Origin: an uncultured Campylobacterales bacterium | GTDB lineage: Bacteria; Campylobacterota; Campylobacteria; Campylobacterales; Arcobacteraceae | Direction: 5' to 3' | Length of the DNA: 32,994 nt | NCBI GenBank assembly: GCA_938084175.1 | Contig: CALKDR010000032.1 | Span: forward strand, 1 to 32,994 | Shown here: piece after piece, positions 25,375 to 32,994 of the stretch | Layout of the letters: each line of letters opens with the position of its first letter | How positions within the stretch are numbered: the first letter of the stretch is position 1 | Made by a program: the position numbers and the translations under genes | The notes under the pieces: generated by a model | Databases searched by the model: none | What the model was told of the DNA's origin: nothing | What the model saw: the letters and a program-made list of their open reading frames with translations, nothing else

Positions 25375-28300
25375 ATGCCAAAAAGAGAAGATATAAAATC
25401 AATATTACTTATTGGTTCTGGACCAATTGTTATTGGACAAGCATGTGAATTTGACTACTCAGGTACTCAAGCTACTAAAACACTAAAAGAACTAGGTTAC
25501 AGAGTTGTATTAATCAACTCAAATCCAGCAACAATCATGACAGACCCTGAATTTGCTGATAGAACTTATATAGAACCAATTACTGAAGATGTTGTTTCTA
25601 AAATTATCAAAAAAGAAAATATTGATGCAATACTTCCTACAATGGGTGGACAAACTGCACTAAATGTTGCAACATCTATGTATGATAGGGGTATGTTAGA
25701 AGGTATTCATTTCCTTGGTGCTCATCCTGATGCTATTAAAAAAGGTGAAGATAGACACCTATTTAACGAAGCAATGATTAAAATTGGTATGGATTTACCA
25801 AAAAGTGCAAATGCTTATACTGTTGAAGAAGCAATGGTTGAAGCTAAAAAGATTGGATTCCCAGTAATTTCAAGAGCTTCATTTACTTTAGCAGGTGGTG
25901 GTTCTGGTGTTGCTTATAATATGGAAGAGTTTAAACTTCTAGCAGAATCTGGAATTGATGCATCTCCTATTAATGAAATTGAAATCATGGAATCAATGTT
26001 AGGTTGGAAAGAATACGAAATGGAGGTTATCAGAGATACTAAAGATAACTGTATTATCGTATGTTCTATTGAAAACTTAGACCCAATGGGTGTTCATACA
26101 GGTGATTCAACTACTATTGCTCCTGCACTTACTCTAACAGATAAAGAATATCAAGATATGAGAAATGCATCTTTTGCGATTCTTAGAGAAATTGGTGTTG
26201 ATACTGGTGGTTCAAATGTTCAGTTCTCAATTTGTCCAAATACTGGAAGAATGATTGTAATTGAAATGAACCCAAGAGTTTCAAGATCTTCTGCTCTTGC
26301 ATCAAAAGCTACAGGTTACCCAATTGCAAAAGTTGCAACACTTCTAGCTGTTGGATTTACTTTAGATGAAATTGAAAATGATATTACAGGTACAACTGCA
26401 TCGTTTGAACCTGTTATTGATTATATTGTTACAAAAATTCCTCGTTTTACTTTTGAAAAATTCCCAAAAGCAGATTCTACTTTAACAACTGGAATGAAAT
26501 CAGTTGGTGAAGTAATGTCAATGGGTAGAACATTTAATGAATCTATTCAAAAAGCACTTTGTTCACTTGAAACTGGTCTAGTTGGATTTGATGTTATTTC
26601 TACTGATTTAGAATTAATCAAAAAAGAAATCAGACGTCCTAACTGTGATAGATTACAGTACTTAATGGATGGAATGAGACAAGGTTTATCAAACGAAGAA
26701 ATCTTTGATTTATGTAAAGTTGATCCATGGTTCTTAACTAAATTTAGAGAAATGTACAATATTGAAAAATCAATGGATGTATCTATTTTAGAAAATGAAG
26801 AATCTATGAGAACTGCAAAAACAAATGGTTTTTCAGATGCAATGATTGCAAGATTAATTTCTAATTCTGAAAAAACAGTGTCTGAAGAAGATGTATATCA
26901 AGCCAGAAAAACTTTAGATGTTAACTTTGAATATAACGAAGTTGATACTTGTGCAGCTGAGTTTAAAGCATTAACTCCATACCTTTACTCGACTACAAAC
27001 ATTACAAAATTACCAAAAGTTGAAAAACCAGTAGAAACTGAAAAGAAAGTTATGATCATAGGTGGTGGGCCTAATAGAATTGGACAGGGTATTGAGTTTG
27101 ATTACTGTTGTGTTCATGCCTCGTTTGCTTTAAATGAAATGGGTATTAAAACTATTATGTATAACTGTAATCCAGAAACAGTTTCAACTGATTATGATAC
27201 ATCTGATATTTTATACTTTGAACCAATTGATTTTGAACACGTAAGATCTGTAATTGAAACTGAAAATCCAGATGGTGTTATTGTACATTTTGGTGGACAA
27301 ACTCCATTAAAATTAGCAAACGCTTTAACAGATATTGGTGCAAAAATTATTGGTACTACTGCTGAAGTAATTGATTTAGCAGAAGATAGAAAAAAATTCT
27401 CTAAGTTTGTTGATGAAGTAGGATTATTACAACCTGAAAATGGAACTGCTGTTGAAGTTACTGAAGCTATACAAATTGCAGAAAAAATTGGATACCCAGT
27501 ATTAGTGCGTCCTTCATTTGTACTTGGTGGAAGAGGAATGAGAATTGTTTACTCAACGCAAGAGTTAAAACAATACATGGATGCAGCGGTATCTGTTTCA
27601 AATGATGCTCCAGTATTAATTGACAAATTCTTAGATAGAGCAATTGAACTTGATGTTGATTGTATTTGTGATGGTAAAGAAGTTTATATTGGTGGAATTA
27701 TGCAACATATTGAAGAAGCAGGTGTTCACTCAGGTGATTCAGCTTGTTCTTTACCTCCAATTTCTATTTCAGATGAATTAATCAAAGAATTAGAAACAAA
27801 AACAAAAGCAATGGCACTAGGACTTGGTGTTGTTGGTTTAATGAATACTCAATATGCAATCCATAAAGGTCAAATTTACTTAATTGAAGTAAATCCAAGA
27901 GCTTCAAGAACAGTTCCTTTTGTATCTAAAGCAACTGGTATGCCTTTAGCAAAAGTTGCAACTAGAGTTATGTGGGGTGAGAGTTTAAGAAATGCACTTG
28001 ATACTTATAATTCTGATTTAATCTGGGAAGATAACGGTGTTTTAAAACCAATTTTAAGAGACCATGTAGCTGTTAAAGAAGCTGTATTCCCATTTAATAA
28101 ATTATCAGGTTCTGATATGATTTTAACACCTGAAATGAAATCAACTGGTGAAGTAATGGGTATTTCAGATAGTTTTGCTGAATCATATGCAAAAGCACAA
28201 AGTGCTGCTAAAAATGATTTACCAACAGAAGGAAAAGTATTTATTTCATTATGTGATTTAGATAAAGAATTTGCTCCTAAAATTGCTTCAGGATTAGTTG

Positions 28301-28632
28301 AACAAGGGTTTACTGTAGTTGCCACGGGTGGAACTCATAAAGCTATTAGTGATGCGGGAATTACTTGTGAAAAAGTTCTTAAAATTTCTGAAGGAAGACC
28401 TAATATTACAGATTCTATTACAAACGGTGAAATAGCACTTGCTTTTAATACATCTGATGGAAAAGAGTCATCAAAAGATGATGGTAAAAATATCAGACGT
28501 GCAGTATTAAAAGAAAATGTTCCTTATGTTACAACTGCAGCTGCTGCACTTGCTTGTGTTGAAGCTATGGCTGTGTTAAACAGAAAAGATGGATTAGGTG
28601 TTAAATCAATCCAAGAATTCTTAAACGACTAA
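25375..28632 (+). CDS. carB: Carbamoyl-phosphate synthase large subunit
   Basis: CarB makes carbamoyl phosphate from bicarbonate, two ATP and ammonia delivered by CarA, for pyrimidine and arginine synthesis. The 1085-residue protein has the normal two-half architecture: an ATP-grasp carboxyphosphate half (1-400, [20 protein letters not shown]), oligomerisation domain (400-550), carbamate-phosphorylating half (about 555-930, [18 protein letters not shown]) and the allosteric MGS-like domain (930-1085, beginning [11 protein letters not shown]). The frame is open to an ATG at 25360, but that overlaps the GGGGAA ribosome site; ATG 25375 ([16 protein letters not shown]) is chosen. carA is not in the window. 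The YrdC-like gene follows after 21 bases. Confidence 0.97.
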   Translation: MPKREDIKSILLIGSGPIVIGQACEFDYSGTQATKTLKELGYRVVLINSNPATIMTDPEFADRTYIEPITEDVVSKIIKKENIDAILPTMGGQTALNVATSMYDRGMLEGIHFLGAHPDAIKKGEDRHLFNEAMIKIGMDLPKSANAYTVEEAMVEAKKIGFPVISRASFTLAGGGSGVAYNMEEFKLLAESGIDASPINEIEIMESMLGWKEYEMEVIRDTKDNCIIVCSIENLDPMGVHTGDSTTIAPALTLTDKEYQDMRNASFAILREIGVDTGGSNVQFSICPNTGRMIVIEMNPRVSRSSALASKATGYPIAKVATLLAVGFTLDEIENDITGTTASFEPVIDYIVTKIPRFTFEKFPKADSTLTTGMKSVGEVMSMGRTFNESIQKALCSLETGLVGFDVISTDLELIKKEIRRPNCDRLQYLMDGMRQGLSNEEIFDLCKVDPWFLTKFREMYNIEKSMDVSILENEESMRTAKTNGFSDAMIARLISNSEKTVSEEDVYQARKTLDVNFEYNEVDTCAAEFKALTPYLYSTTNITKLPKVEKPVETEKKVMIIGGGPNRIGQGIEFDYCCVHASFALNEMGIKTIMYNCNPETVSTDYDTSDILYFEPIDFEHVRSVIETENPDGVIVHFGGQTPLKLANALTDIGAKIIGTTAEVIDLAEDRKKFSKFVDEVGLLQPENGTAVEVTEAIQIAEKIGYPVLVRPSFVLGGRGMRIVYSTQELKQYMDAAVSVSNDAPVLIDKFLDRAIELDVDCICDGKEVYIGGIMQHIEEAGVHSGDSACSLPPISISDELIKELETKTKAMALGLGVVGLMNTQYAIHKGQIYLIEVNPRASRTVPFVSKATGMPLAKVATRVMWGESLRNALDTYNSDLIWEDNGVLKPILRDHVAVKEAVFPFNKLSGSDMILTPEMKSTGEVMGISDSFAESYAKAQSAAKNDLPTEGKVFISLCDLDKEFAPKIASGLVEQGFTVVATGGTHKAISDAGITCEKVLKISEGRPNITDSITNGEIALAFNTSDGKESSKDDGKNIRRAVLKENVPYVTTAAAALACVEAMAVLNRKDGLGVKSIQEFLND

Positions 28633-28653
28633 AATTACTAGTGATAAACTAAT

Positions 28654-29097
28654 ATGGACTCATCTCTAGTTTATCTAGTTCAAACAGATACTACTGTTGG
28701 CTTTTCATCTTCAAACCATGAAAAGCTTTCAGATGTAAAACAAAGACCGAGATCAAAAAAAATACTTCATACAGTAGACTCTTTTAAAACTTTAAAAAAA
28801 CATACTAGAATTCCTAAGAAATTCAGAAAAGATGTAAGACGTGCCTCTTTAACTACATTTATCTACCCAAATGAAAAATCATTTAGAGTGATAAAAAAAG
28901 AAAATAGTTTTTATGAATTTATACATAAATTCGGAATTTTATACTCAACATCTGCTAATAAAACAGCAGAAAGTTTTGAATATAATTTTGCAAAAGAACA
29001 CTCAGATATAATTGTCGAAGATAAAAACAATTTTTATGAATCTTCTGCATCTTCTATTATTAAACTTACAAAAACAAATAAAAAAGCTATTAGGTAG
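28654..29097 (+). CDS. Sua5/YciO/YrdC-family protein, short form
   Basis: The family includes TsaC/Sua5, which makes threonylcarbamoyl-AMP for the t6A modification of tRNA. The 147-residue protein starts LVYLVQTDTTVGFSSSNHEK (family: vv..PTdT.YGL), then KQRPRSKKILHTVDSFKTL (family: KgRp...pl...v.s...l) and ends with LYSTSANKTAESFEYNFAKEHSDIIVED (family: STSAN.sG). It is about 40 residues shorter than E. coli TsaC (190) and lacks much of the RxP and Gly-rich middle. Such short forms are, as I recall, usual in Campylobacterota. It follows carB by 21 bases; its ribosome site is weak, so coupling to carB is plausible. Confidence 0.75.
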   Translation: MDSSLVYLVQTDTTVGFSSSNHEKLSDVKQRPRSKKILHTVDSFKTLKKHTRIPKKFRKDVRRASLTTFIYPNEKSFRVIKKENSFYEFIHKFGILYSTSANKTAESFEYNFAKEHSDIIVEDKNNFYESSASSIIKLTKTNKKAIR

Positions 29098-29105
29098 TAT
29101 AAAAA

Positions 29106-30410
29106 ATGTTTTTTTATAGAGAAAGTGAATTGAATCTTTTAAATGAAGACTTTGACAAAGCAAACTCAAGTTTATCTTTTATTTTTGCAAGAAGACAAGT
29201 AGGAAAAACAACATTATTAAATGAATATACAAAAAATAAAAACTGTTTATATTTATCAGCTTTTGAAACAATAAATTTCTTATTATTAAAAGAGTTCAAA
29301 AAAACAATAGATGATTTCACTAATAATAAAAATGAAGAAATGATAAAATCATTTGAAGATTTATTTATTTATCTAGGAAAAATAAAAATAGAGAATAAGA
29401 TTGTTATTGTTCTTGAAGACATTCAAGAACTTATAAAAATAGATAAAAAATTTTTAATTAATTTCAATAACTATTGGAATAAATACTTAAAAAATATGAA
29501 TATTCAATTTATTATTACATCTTCTTTTTTACCAAATGATTTTGAAAACTTAGCAATTGCAAAAAAAGTTGATAATAAAATTAAGTTAAAACCTTTAAGT
29601 TTTAATATCATTCAAAAGCTTTTACCAGATATCAAACTAGATGATCTTATGCTTGTTTATTCATTATTTGGTACAAATCCTACATATTTAAAATTTTATG
29701 ATACTAAAGAAAACTTTTTTATAAATATAAAAAATAATTTTCAAAAACTTGACAGTATTTTAATAAATGAAGGAATGAATATAATAAAAAAGGATTTATC
29801 AGATGTTCTTACTTATTGTTCAGTATTACATGCAATTTCTATTGGAAAAAAGAAAATAGGAGATATAGCTAGTTTTTTAAATCTAAAATCTTCTTATCTT
29901 ACTAGATATATGCAAAAACTTCTTGATTTAATGCTTGTAAATAAAATTGTACCAATAAACGAAAATCCTTCAAAAAGTAAATTTGGTAGATATGAAATTG
30001 ATGATAATTTTTTAAAGTTTTGGTTTTGTTATATATATCCAAATATTAATTTTCTTAATACTAACAAATTTGATAAGATCTTAAATGATATTGAAAAAGA
30101 TTATGATAGAAAGTTAGTTGAAGTTGCTTATAAAAAACATGTAAGCGAAGAAATCCAAAATGACCATATGTCTTTTTTAGATTATCGACCTAAAAAAATA
30201 GGATCATGGTGGAATAATAAAGATATAGAAATAGATTTAATAGCATATGATAGTAAAACTATCACTTTTATTGATTGCAAATGGACTAAAAGTAATTCTC
30301 TTGAAGATGATTATAAAGCTTTAGAAAGTAAAGCAAAAAAGTTTGAGACGCAATTAGAAAAAAAATATTTGATTTTTAATAAAGAAAAAACTAGTAAAAT
30401 AGCCTTATAA
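29106..30410 (+). CDS. AAA-type ATPase with C-terminal DUF234 (nuclease-like) domain
   Basis: The 434-residue protein is of the archaeal-type ATPase family. Residues 1-210 form a P-loop domain: the Walker A is FARRQVGKTTLL (27-38), with Ala28 where Gly is usual in G(R)RR.GKT. The Walker B is IVIVLEDIQELI (99-110), where family members usually have hhhDExQ; here the acidic pair is Glu104-Asp105. A winged-helix region follows (about 240-290). The C-terminal DUF234 domain has EIDLIAYD (375-382) and FIDCKWT (388-394), the E/D...DxK pattern of a PD-(D/E)xK nuclease-like fold. It follows the YrdC-like gene by 8 bases. Function of the family is unknown. Confidence 0.8.
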   Translation: MFFYRESELNLLNEDFDKANSSLSFIFARRQVGKTTLLNEYTKNKNCLYLSAFETINFLLLKEFKKTIDDFTNNKNEEMIKSFEDLFIYLGKIKIENKIVIVLEDIQELIKIDKKFLINFNNYWNKYLKNMNIQFIITSSFLPNDFENLAIAKKVDNKIKLKPLSFNIIQKLLPDIKLDDLMLVYSLFGTNPTYLKFYDTKENFFINIKNNFQKLDSILINEGMNIIKKDLSDVLTYCSVLHAISIGKKKIGDIASFLNLKSSYLTRYMQKLLDLMLVNKIVPINENPSKSKFGRYEIDDNFLKFWFCYIYPNINFLNTNKFDKILNDIEKDYDRKLVEVAYKKHVSEEIQNDHMSFLDYRPKKIGSWWNNKDIEIDLIAYDSKTITFIDCKWTKSNSLEDDYKALESKAKKFETQLEKKYLIFNKEKTSKIAL

Positions 30411-30478
30411 AAAGTGTAAACTTTGTATAAAGTAGATTTATATTATATAGTTTAAGCAACTATAAACACAAAGTAAAT

Positions 30479-30484
30479 TATAAT
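30479..30484 (+). promoter_or_regulatory. Probable -10 box of tRNA-Glu
   Basis: TATAAT lies 17 bases before the first base of the mature tRNA, giving a leader of about 10 bases for RNase P processing. No good -35 box is seen. Confidence 0.55.
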
Positions 30485-30501
30485 TTCAATCTTTTAAAAA
30501 T

Positions 30502-30577
30502 GACCCCGTCGTCTAGCGGCCAAGGACCTTAGGATTTCCTCCTGATGACAGAAGTTCAAATCTTCTCGGGGTCGCCA
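30502..30577 (+). tRNA. tRNA-Glu (anticodon TTC)
   Basis: A complete 76-base cloverleaf with encoded CCA. Acceptor stem GACCCCG (30502-30508) pairs with CGGGGTC (30567-30573), then G and CCA. The anticodon stem TTAGG (30529-30533) pairs with CCTGA (30541-30545, one G-U pair), loop ATTTCCT, anticodon TTC at 30536-30538. The T stem AGAAG/CTTCT (30550-30554, 30562-30566) encloses TTCAAAT. Its 5' part GTCGTCTAGCGGCCAAGGAC is the classical start of glutamate tRNAs. No other tRNA is adjacent. Phage-type genes begin right after, so its 3' end is a candidate integration site. Confidence 0.96.
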
Positions 30578-30855
30578 CTTAGTAGCTCCTATTTATAAGT
30601 CTTTATTTGATAAAAAATATGTTTCTAATTAATCCTTTTTAAGATAGTATAGCCTCTATACTTGTAGAACTAATAAAATACAATAAAGTATCAGATATTT
30701 ATTATGGTATGTATTCTTTTAAACATCCCCTAGGTATTAACTTTAAATATTCAAAAGTACTATATGAAAGACTTAAAATAGCTATAATAAAAAAGAAGCT
30801 AATAAATCCCCTTCTAATTCATGATAGGCTTAACATTATTAATCACAATATCTAA
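30578..30855 (+). other. Gap after tRNA-Glu with an orphan open frame (possible gene remnant)
   Basis: Between the tRNA and the helicase gene (stop at 30814) no complete gene is seen. One plus-strand frame stays open from 30643 to a TAA at 30853-30855 (70 codons), overlapping the helicase 3' end by 42 bases; the only ATG is at 30709 (MYSFKHPLGINFKYSKVLYE, 48 codons) and has no convincing ribosome site. The reading, for instance LVELIKYNKVSDIYYGM before it, looks protein-like. It could be the remnant of a gene cut when the element integrated, or chance in AT-rich DNA. A 7-base inverted repeat (30646-30652 with 30656-30662) lies at its start. Confidence 0.3.
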
Positions 30856-32157
30856 AACTTCATTTTTCTTTTTATCTATCCAACCTGTTGTTCTATCATT
30901 GTACATAGTTATATTTGCAGATTTTTTATTTTTAAATGGTCTCATAGCTCTTCCAATAATTTGTTGTAAACGTGCTGTATCTTCAAACGGAGGGTAGGCT
31001 GGACTTGCACAAAATACATTTTTAATCGAAGGAATATCTGTACCTTCTCCTAAAAGTTTTGAAGTACCTATTAATACATAATCAGTGATTTTATTTTCTG
31101 TTAAATCAGAAAAAATTTCATTTCTTTGTTTTGCTTTTGTACTTGCGTCTATATATAATACATTATATGAAGCTGATAACTCTTCTTTTAATGTTTGTCC
31201 TAATTCTAGTGTATTTACTAAAATTACTGATTGATTAGATTTAAACTGATTTCTTTCAAACTTTAGAGAATTTTTAATATCATTTAATATGAATTCTTTT
31301 CTTTTTTTTGACTTATCAATATTCTTTTTAAGCATCCCTAGTTTTATATTAAAATCTAATGAACGTAAGTATTCTTGTTCTATATCAATTTTATAGTTTG
31401 TATTTTTAATTTTAATATTTGGTTGAACTAAGAAGCCATTTTTATATAAATCTCTTATATCTACACTTGCCCTTTCTTCTCCAACTAAATCAAAAAGTCT
31501 TTGTTCATTTTTAATATTATTTCTATACGGTGTTGCAGTAAGACCGTGTTTATACATAGCAGGAATTGAAGATACCACATTATAATAAACATTAGCACTA
31601 GCCTTGTGCATTTCATCACAAATAATCTGTGAATATCTATCTTCTTTTATTCTTTGTAAAGTTGCTTCATTACCTAATGATTGCCATGTAGTAATTAAAA
31701 TAGGAGCACCAAACTCTTTTTTGGAAGAGCTAAGTTCACCTATCATTGCTGGGTCAATATCTAAAATATCTTGAAATCTTTTTTTTGTTTGTTTTACTAA
31801 ATCATATTTAGGAACTATAAAAAGTGTTCTTATATTTCTTTTAGCAATTAAATATGCAGCTATATTTGTTTTTCCAGAGCCTGTAGGTGCATAAATATAA
31901 CCTGTAAGTGTAGTTCGAGTAAATTTATCAATACAATCTTGTTGAAAATCTCGCGCTTGAAAGTTCTTGATATTTATTGTTTCTTGATTATCTATAATCT
32001 GACACTTATCTCTAGCTGGAACATTTACGTTCCATTTTATATCTGTGCAAATATTCTTAAATTTACTTAACAATGATAAAACCTCACCATAAGGGAAGAT
32101 TTTCTCAATAGTTCCATCTATTAGTTTAACTTGTGATCCTATTATTAATTGCATCAT
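30814..32157 (-). CDS. Superfamily 2 DNA/RNA helicase, phage type
   Basis: The 447-residue protein carries the SF2 helicase motifs in order: I APTGSGKTNIA (90-100), Ia LFIVPKYDLVKQ, II CDEMHKA with DEMH at 181-184, III LTATPYR (206-212), the C-terminal RecA domain with VILVNTLELG, motif V LLGEGTDIPSI (368-378) and VI LQQIIGRAMRPF (397-408). The N-terminal 85 residues are a short preface. It resembles UvsW-like replicative or repair helicases of phages. The annotated ATG (32157) is only two bases from AGGAG; the next ATG three bases on, at 32154, is better spaced. It runs leftward toward the tRNA, after a polymerase-like gene, and belongs to the phage-type block. Confidence 0.85.
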   Translation of the reverse strand: MMQLIIGSQVKLIDGTIEKIFPYGEVLSLLSKFKNICTDIKWNVNVPARDKCQIIDNQETINIKNFQARDFQQDCIDKFTRTTLTGYIYAPTGSGKTNIAAYLIAKRNIRTLFIVPKYDLVKQTKKRFQDILDIDPAMIGELSSSKKEFGAPILITTWQSLGNEATLQRIKEDRYSQIICDEMHKASANVYYNVVSSIPAMYKHGLTATPYRNNIKNEQRLFDLVGEERASVDIRDLYKNGFLVQPNIKIKNTNYKIDIEQEYLRSLDFNIKLGMLKKNIDKSKKRKEFILNDIKNSLKFERNQFKSNQSVILVNTLELGQTLKEELSASYNVLYIDASTKAKQRNEIFSDLTENKITDYVLIGTSKLLGEGTDIPSIKNVFCASPAYPPFEDTARLQQIIGRAMRPFKNKKSANITMYNDRTTGWIDKKKNEVLDIVINNVKPIMN

Positions 32158-32261
32158 ATCTCCTAAGAATATTTTATTTCTTTCAGATTATATGGAAAAA
32201 TTCTCCAATGATAGAAAACAATGACAATTTGTAATGTTTTTAGTTTTGATAAAAGATATAA

Positions 32262-32994
32262 TCAGAAATCAAAAAGTGACTCATGTTTTTGATTAAATGG
32301 TTCTATAAGTTTATAAGCCTCTTTTATATAATAATCAAAGTCTAAAAATTCATAAGAAAAGTCTTGGATATTATTACAAAGTTCTACTTTGTATCCTACA
32401 TTTATTCCTATTACTCTTTGTTCTGAATCTTTTTTTAGAGGTGGAAGAATCTTTTTTAAAGGAAAGCCATTTTTACTTATAAAATATCTAATAGTATTGG
32501 ATAATGGCATATAAGTTTTTTGTAATGAATATACTTTTTCAAGGACTAAGTTGATATTTTTAGTAGCTTTAAAATTTAATAAAAAGTCATATTTATTTCT
32601 ATGATTGTGTATAAACTCTTCTATTGAAGTGCCTTTTATTAAGTATGCTTCTACTGCTTTTTGAACTACTAAAGCAGAGTGGTTTTGATTCCATGCTAAG
32701 TCATATTTATAGGCACCTATTTTTTTAGCTTCCCCATTTTCTTTTAAAGCTACATAGTTGTTTACATCTCTAATCCAAAGCTTTTCATAGATTATTTCTT
32801 CTAGTTCTAAGCCTGTAAAGTCTTGCCATTTATTTGATATATTTTCATATCTTGACTTATCTTTTTTGGCTATTTTAAAAGTAAGGCCATCTGTATTTGC
32901 TTGTATTAAAGTTACTGTATCTATTTGCATAAGTTTCTCAGCAAGCATACACAACATCAATTGTCCATTTAGAGTAATATCCAAAGTCATCTTA
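32262..32994 (-). CDS. Phage-type DNA polymerase, C-terminal part (partial)
   Basis: A gene entering from the right edge and running leftward; 242 residues are visible from an internal Met at 32990, and the frame stays open to the edge. The segment LDITLNGQLMLCMLAEKL then VTLIQANTDGLTFKI (about 3-40) matches a phage polymerase B pattern (vTitGQL.LLmLiE.le...v.v.saNTDGi), where the TDG Asp is a metal ligand of the palm, equivalent to the DTD motif C of B-family polymerases. Downstream NYVALKENGEAKKIGAY recalls the KkY.a...G..k.kG motif. Protein length, exonuclease domain and start lie outside the window. The helicase follows after 104 bases on the same strand. Confidence 0.75.
   Translation of the reverse strand, partial: KMTLDITLNGQLMLCMLAEKLMQIDTVTLIQANTDGLTFKIAKKDKSRYENISNKWQDFTGLELEEIIYEKLWIRDVNNYVALKENGEAKKIGAYKYDLAWNQNHSALVVQKAVEAYLIKGTSIEEFIHNHRNKYDFLLNFKATKNINLVLEKVYSLQKTYMPLSNTIRYFISKNGFPLKKILPPLKKDSEQRVIGINVGYKVELCNNIQDFSYEFLDFDYYIKEAYKLIEPFNQKHESLFDF

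Noticed and set aside
28005-28325. Minus-strand open frame opposite the end of carB
   Set aside because: Antisense shadow of the carB MGS-domain region; no motif or independent support.

Overview
The window looks like a chromosome segment of a member of the Campylobacterota, most probably an Arcobacter-type organism. The sequence is very AT-rich, genes are tightly packed, and several start codons are TTG behind good Shine-Dalgarno sequences. The proteins (Lys/Asn/Ile-rich GatA, GuaB, CarB, and a short YrdC-like protein) have the flavour of that group. This is inference from gene content and composition; no search was run.

Left part (1-13.1 kb): the end of rpoA and rplQ close a ribosomal-protein operon at a clear terminator. 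gatA-guaB follow (Gln-tRNA amidation, GMP synthesis). Then comes a run of small accessory genes: a DUF3144 protein, an unknown, a Rof-type Rho antiterminator, an unknown coupled to a DCC thiol protein, an SlyD-like FKBP, a secreted metzincin-like protease with a coiled-coil insert, a Panacea-domain protein, an ACP phosphodiesterase, a YhcH protein, a divergent HemF-family oxidase and a CX4R phosphatase. metY-metX-xseB form an operon for direct sulfhydrylation to homocysteine, ending at a hairpin. A ThiF/MoeB-like protein and a SHOCT-domain protein follow, converging on a shared hairpin.

Centre (15.1-25.1 kb): a 10-kb cluster built of circularly permuted ATP-grasp enzymes, alpha-E domains and transglutaminase-like proteins. 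On the plus strand are an ATP-grasp gene and a short alpha-E gene. Facing them on the minus strand are a transglutaminase-like gene, a DUF2126 transglutaminase-like giant, a fused ATP-grasp/alpha-E gene and a third transglutaminase-like gene (listed in transcription order). Together they look like a system that ligates (ATP-grasp) and cleaves or transfers (Cys-His-Asp transglutaminase fold) amide bonds on an unknown peptide or metabolite. No proteasome-like (Anbu) peptidase is visible. This is the most interesting system in the window.

Right part (25.3-33 kb): carB with its own promoter, a short Sua5/YrdC-like gene, a DUF234-type ATPase and a tRNA-Glu(TTC). Immediately beyond the tRNA, phage-type replication genes run in from the right edge (SF2 helicase and part of a B-family-like phage DNA polymerase). 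A prophage or related element is therefore probably integrated next to tRNA-Glu and continues outside the window.
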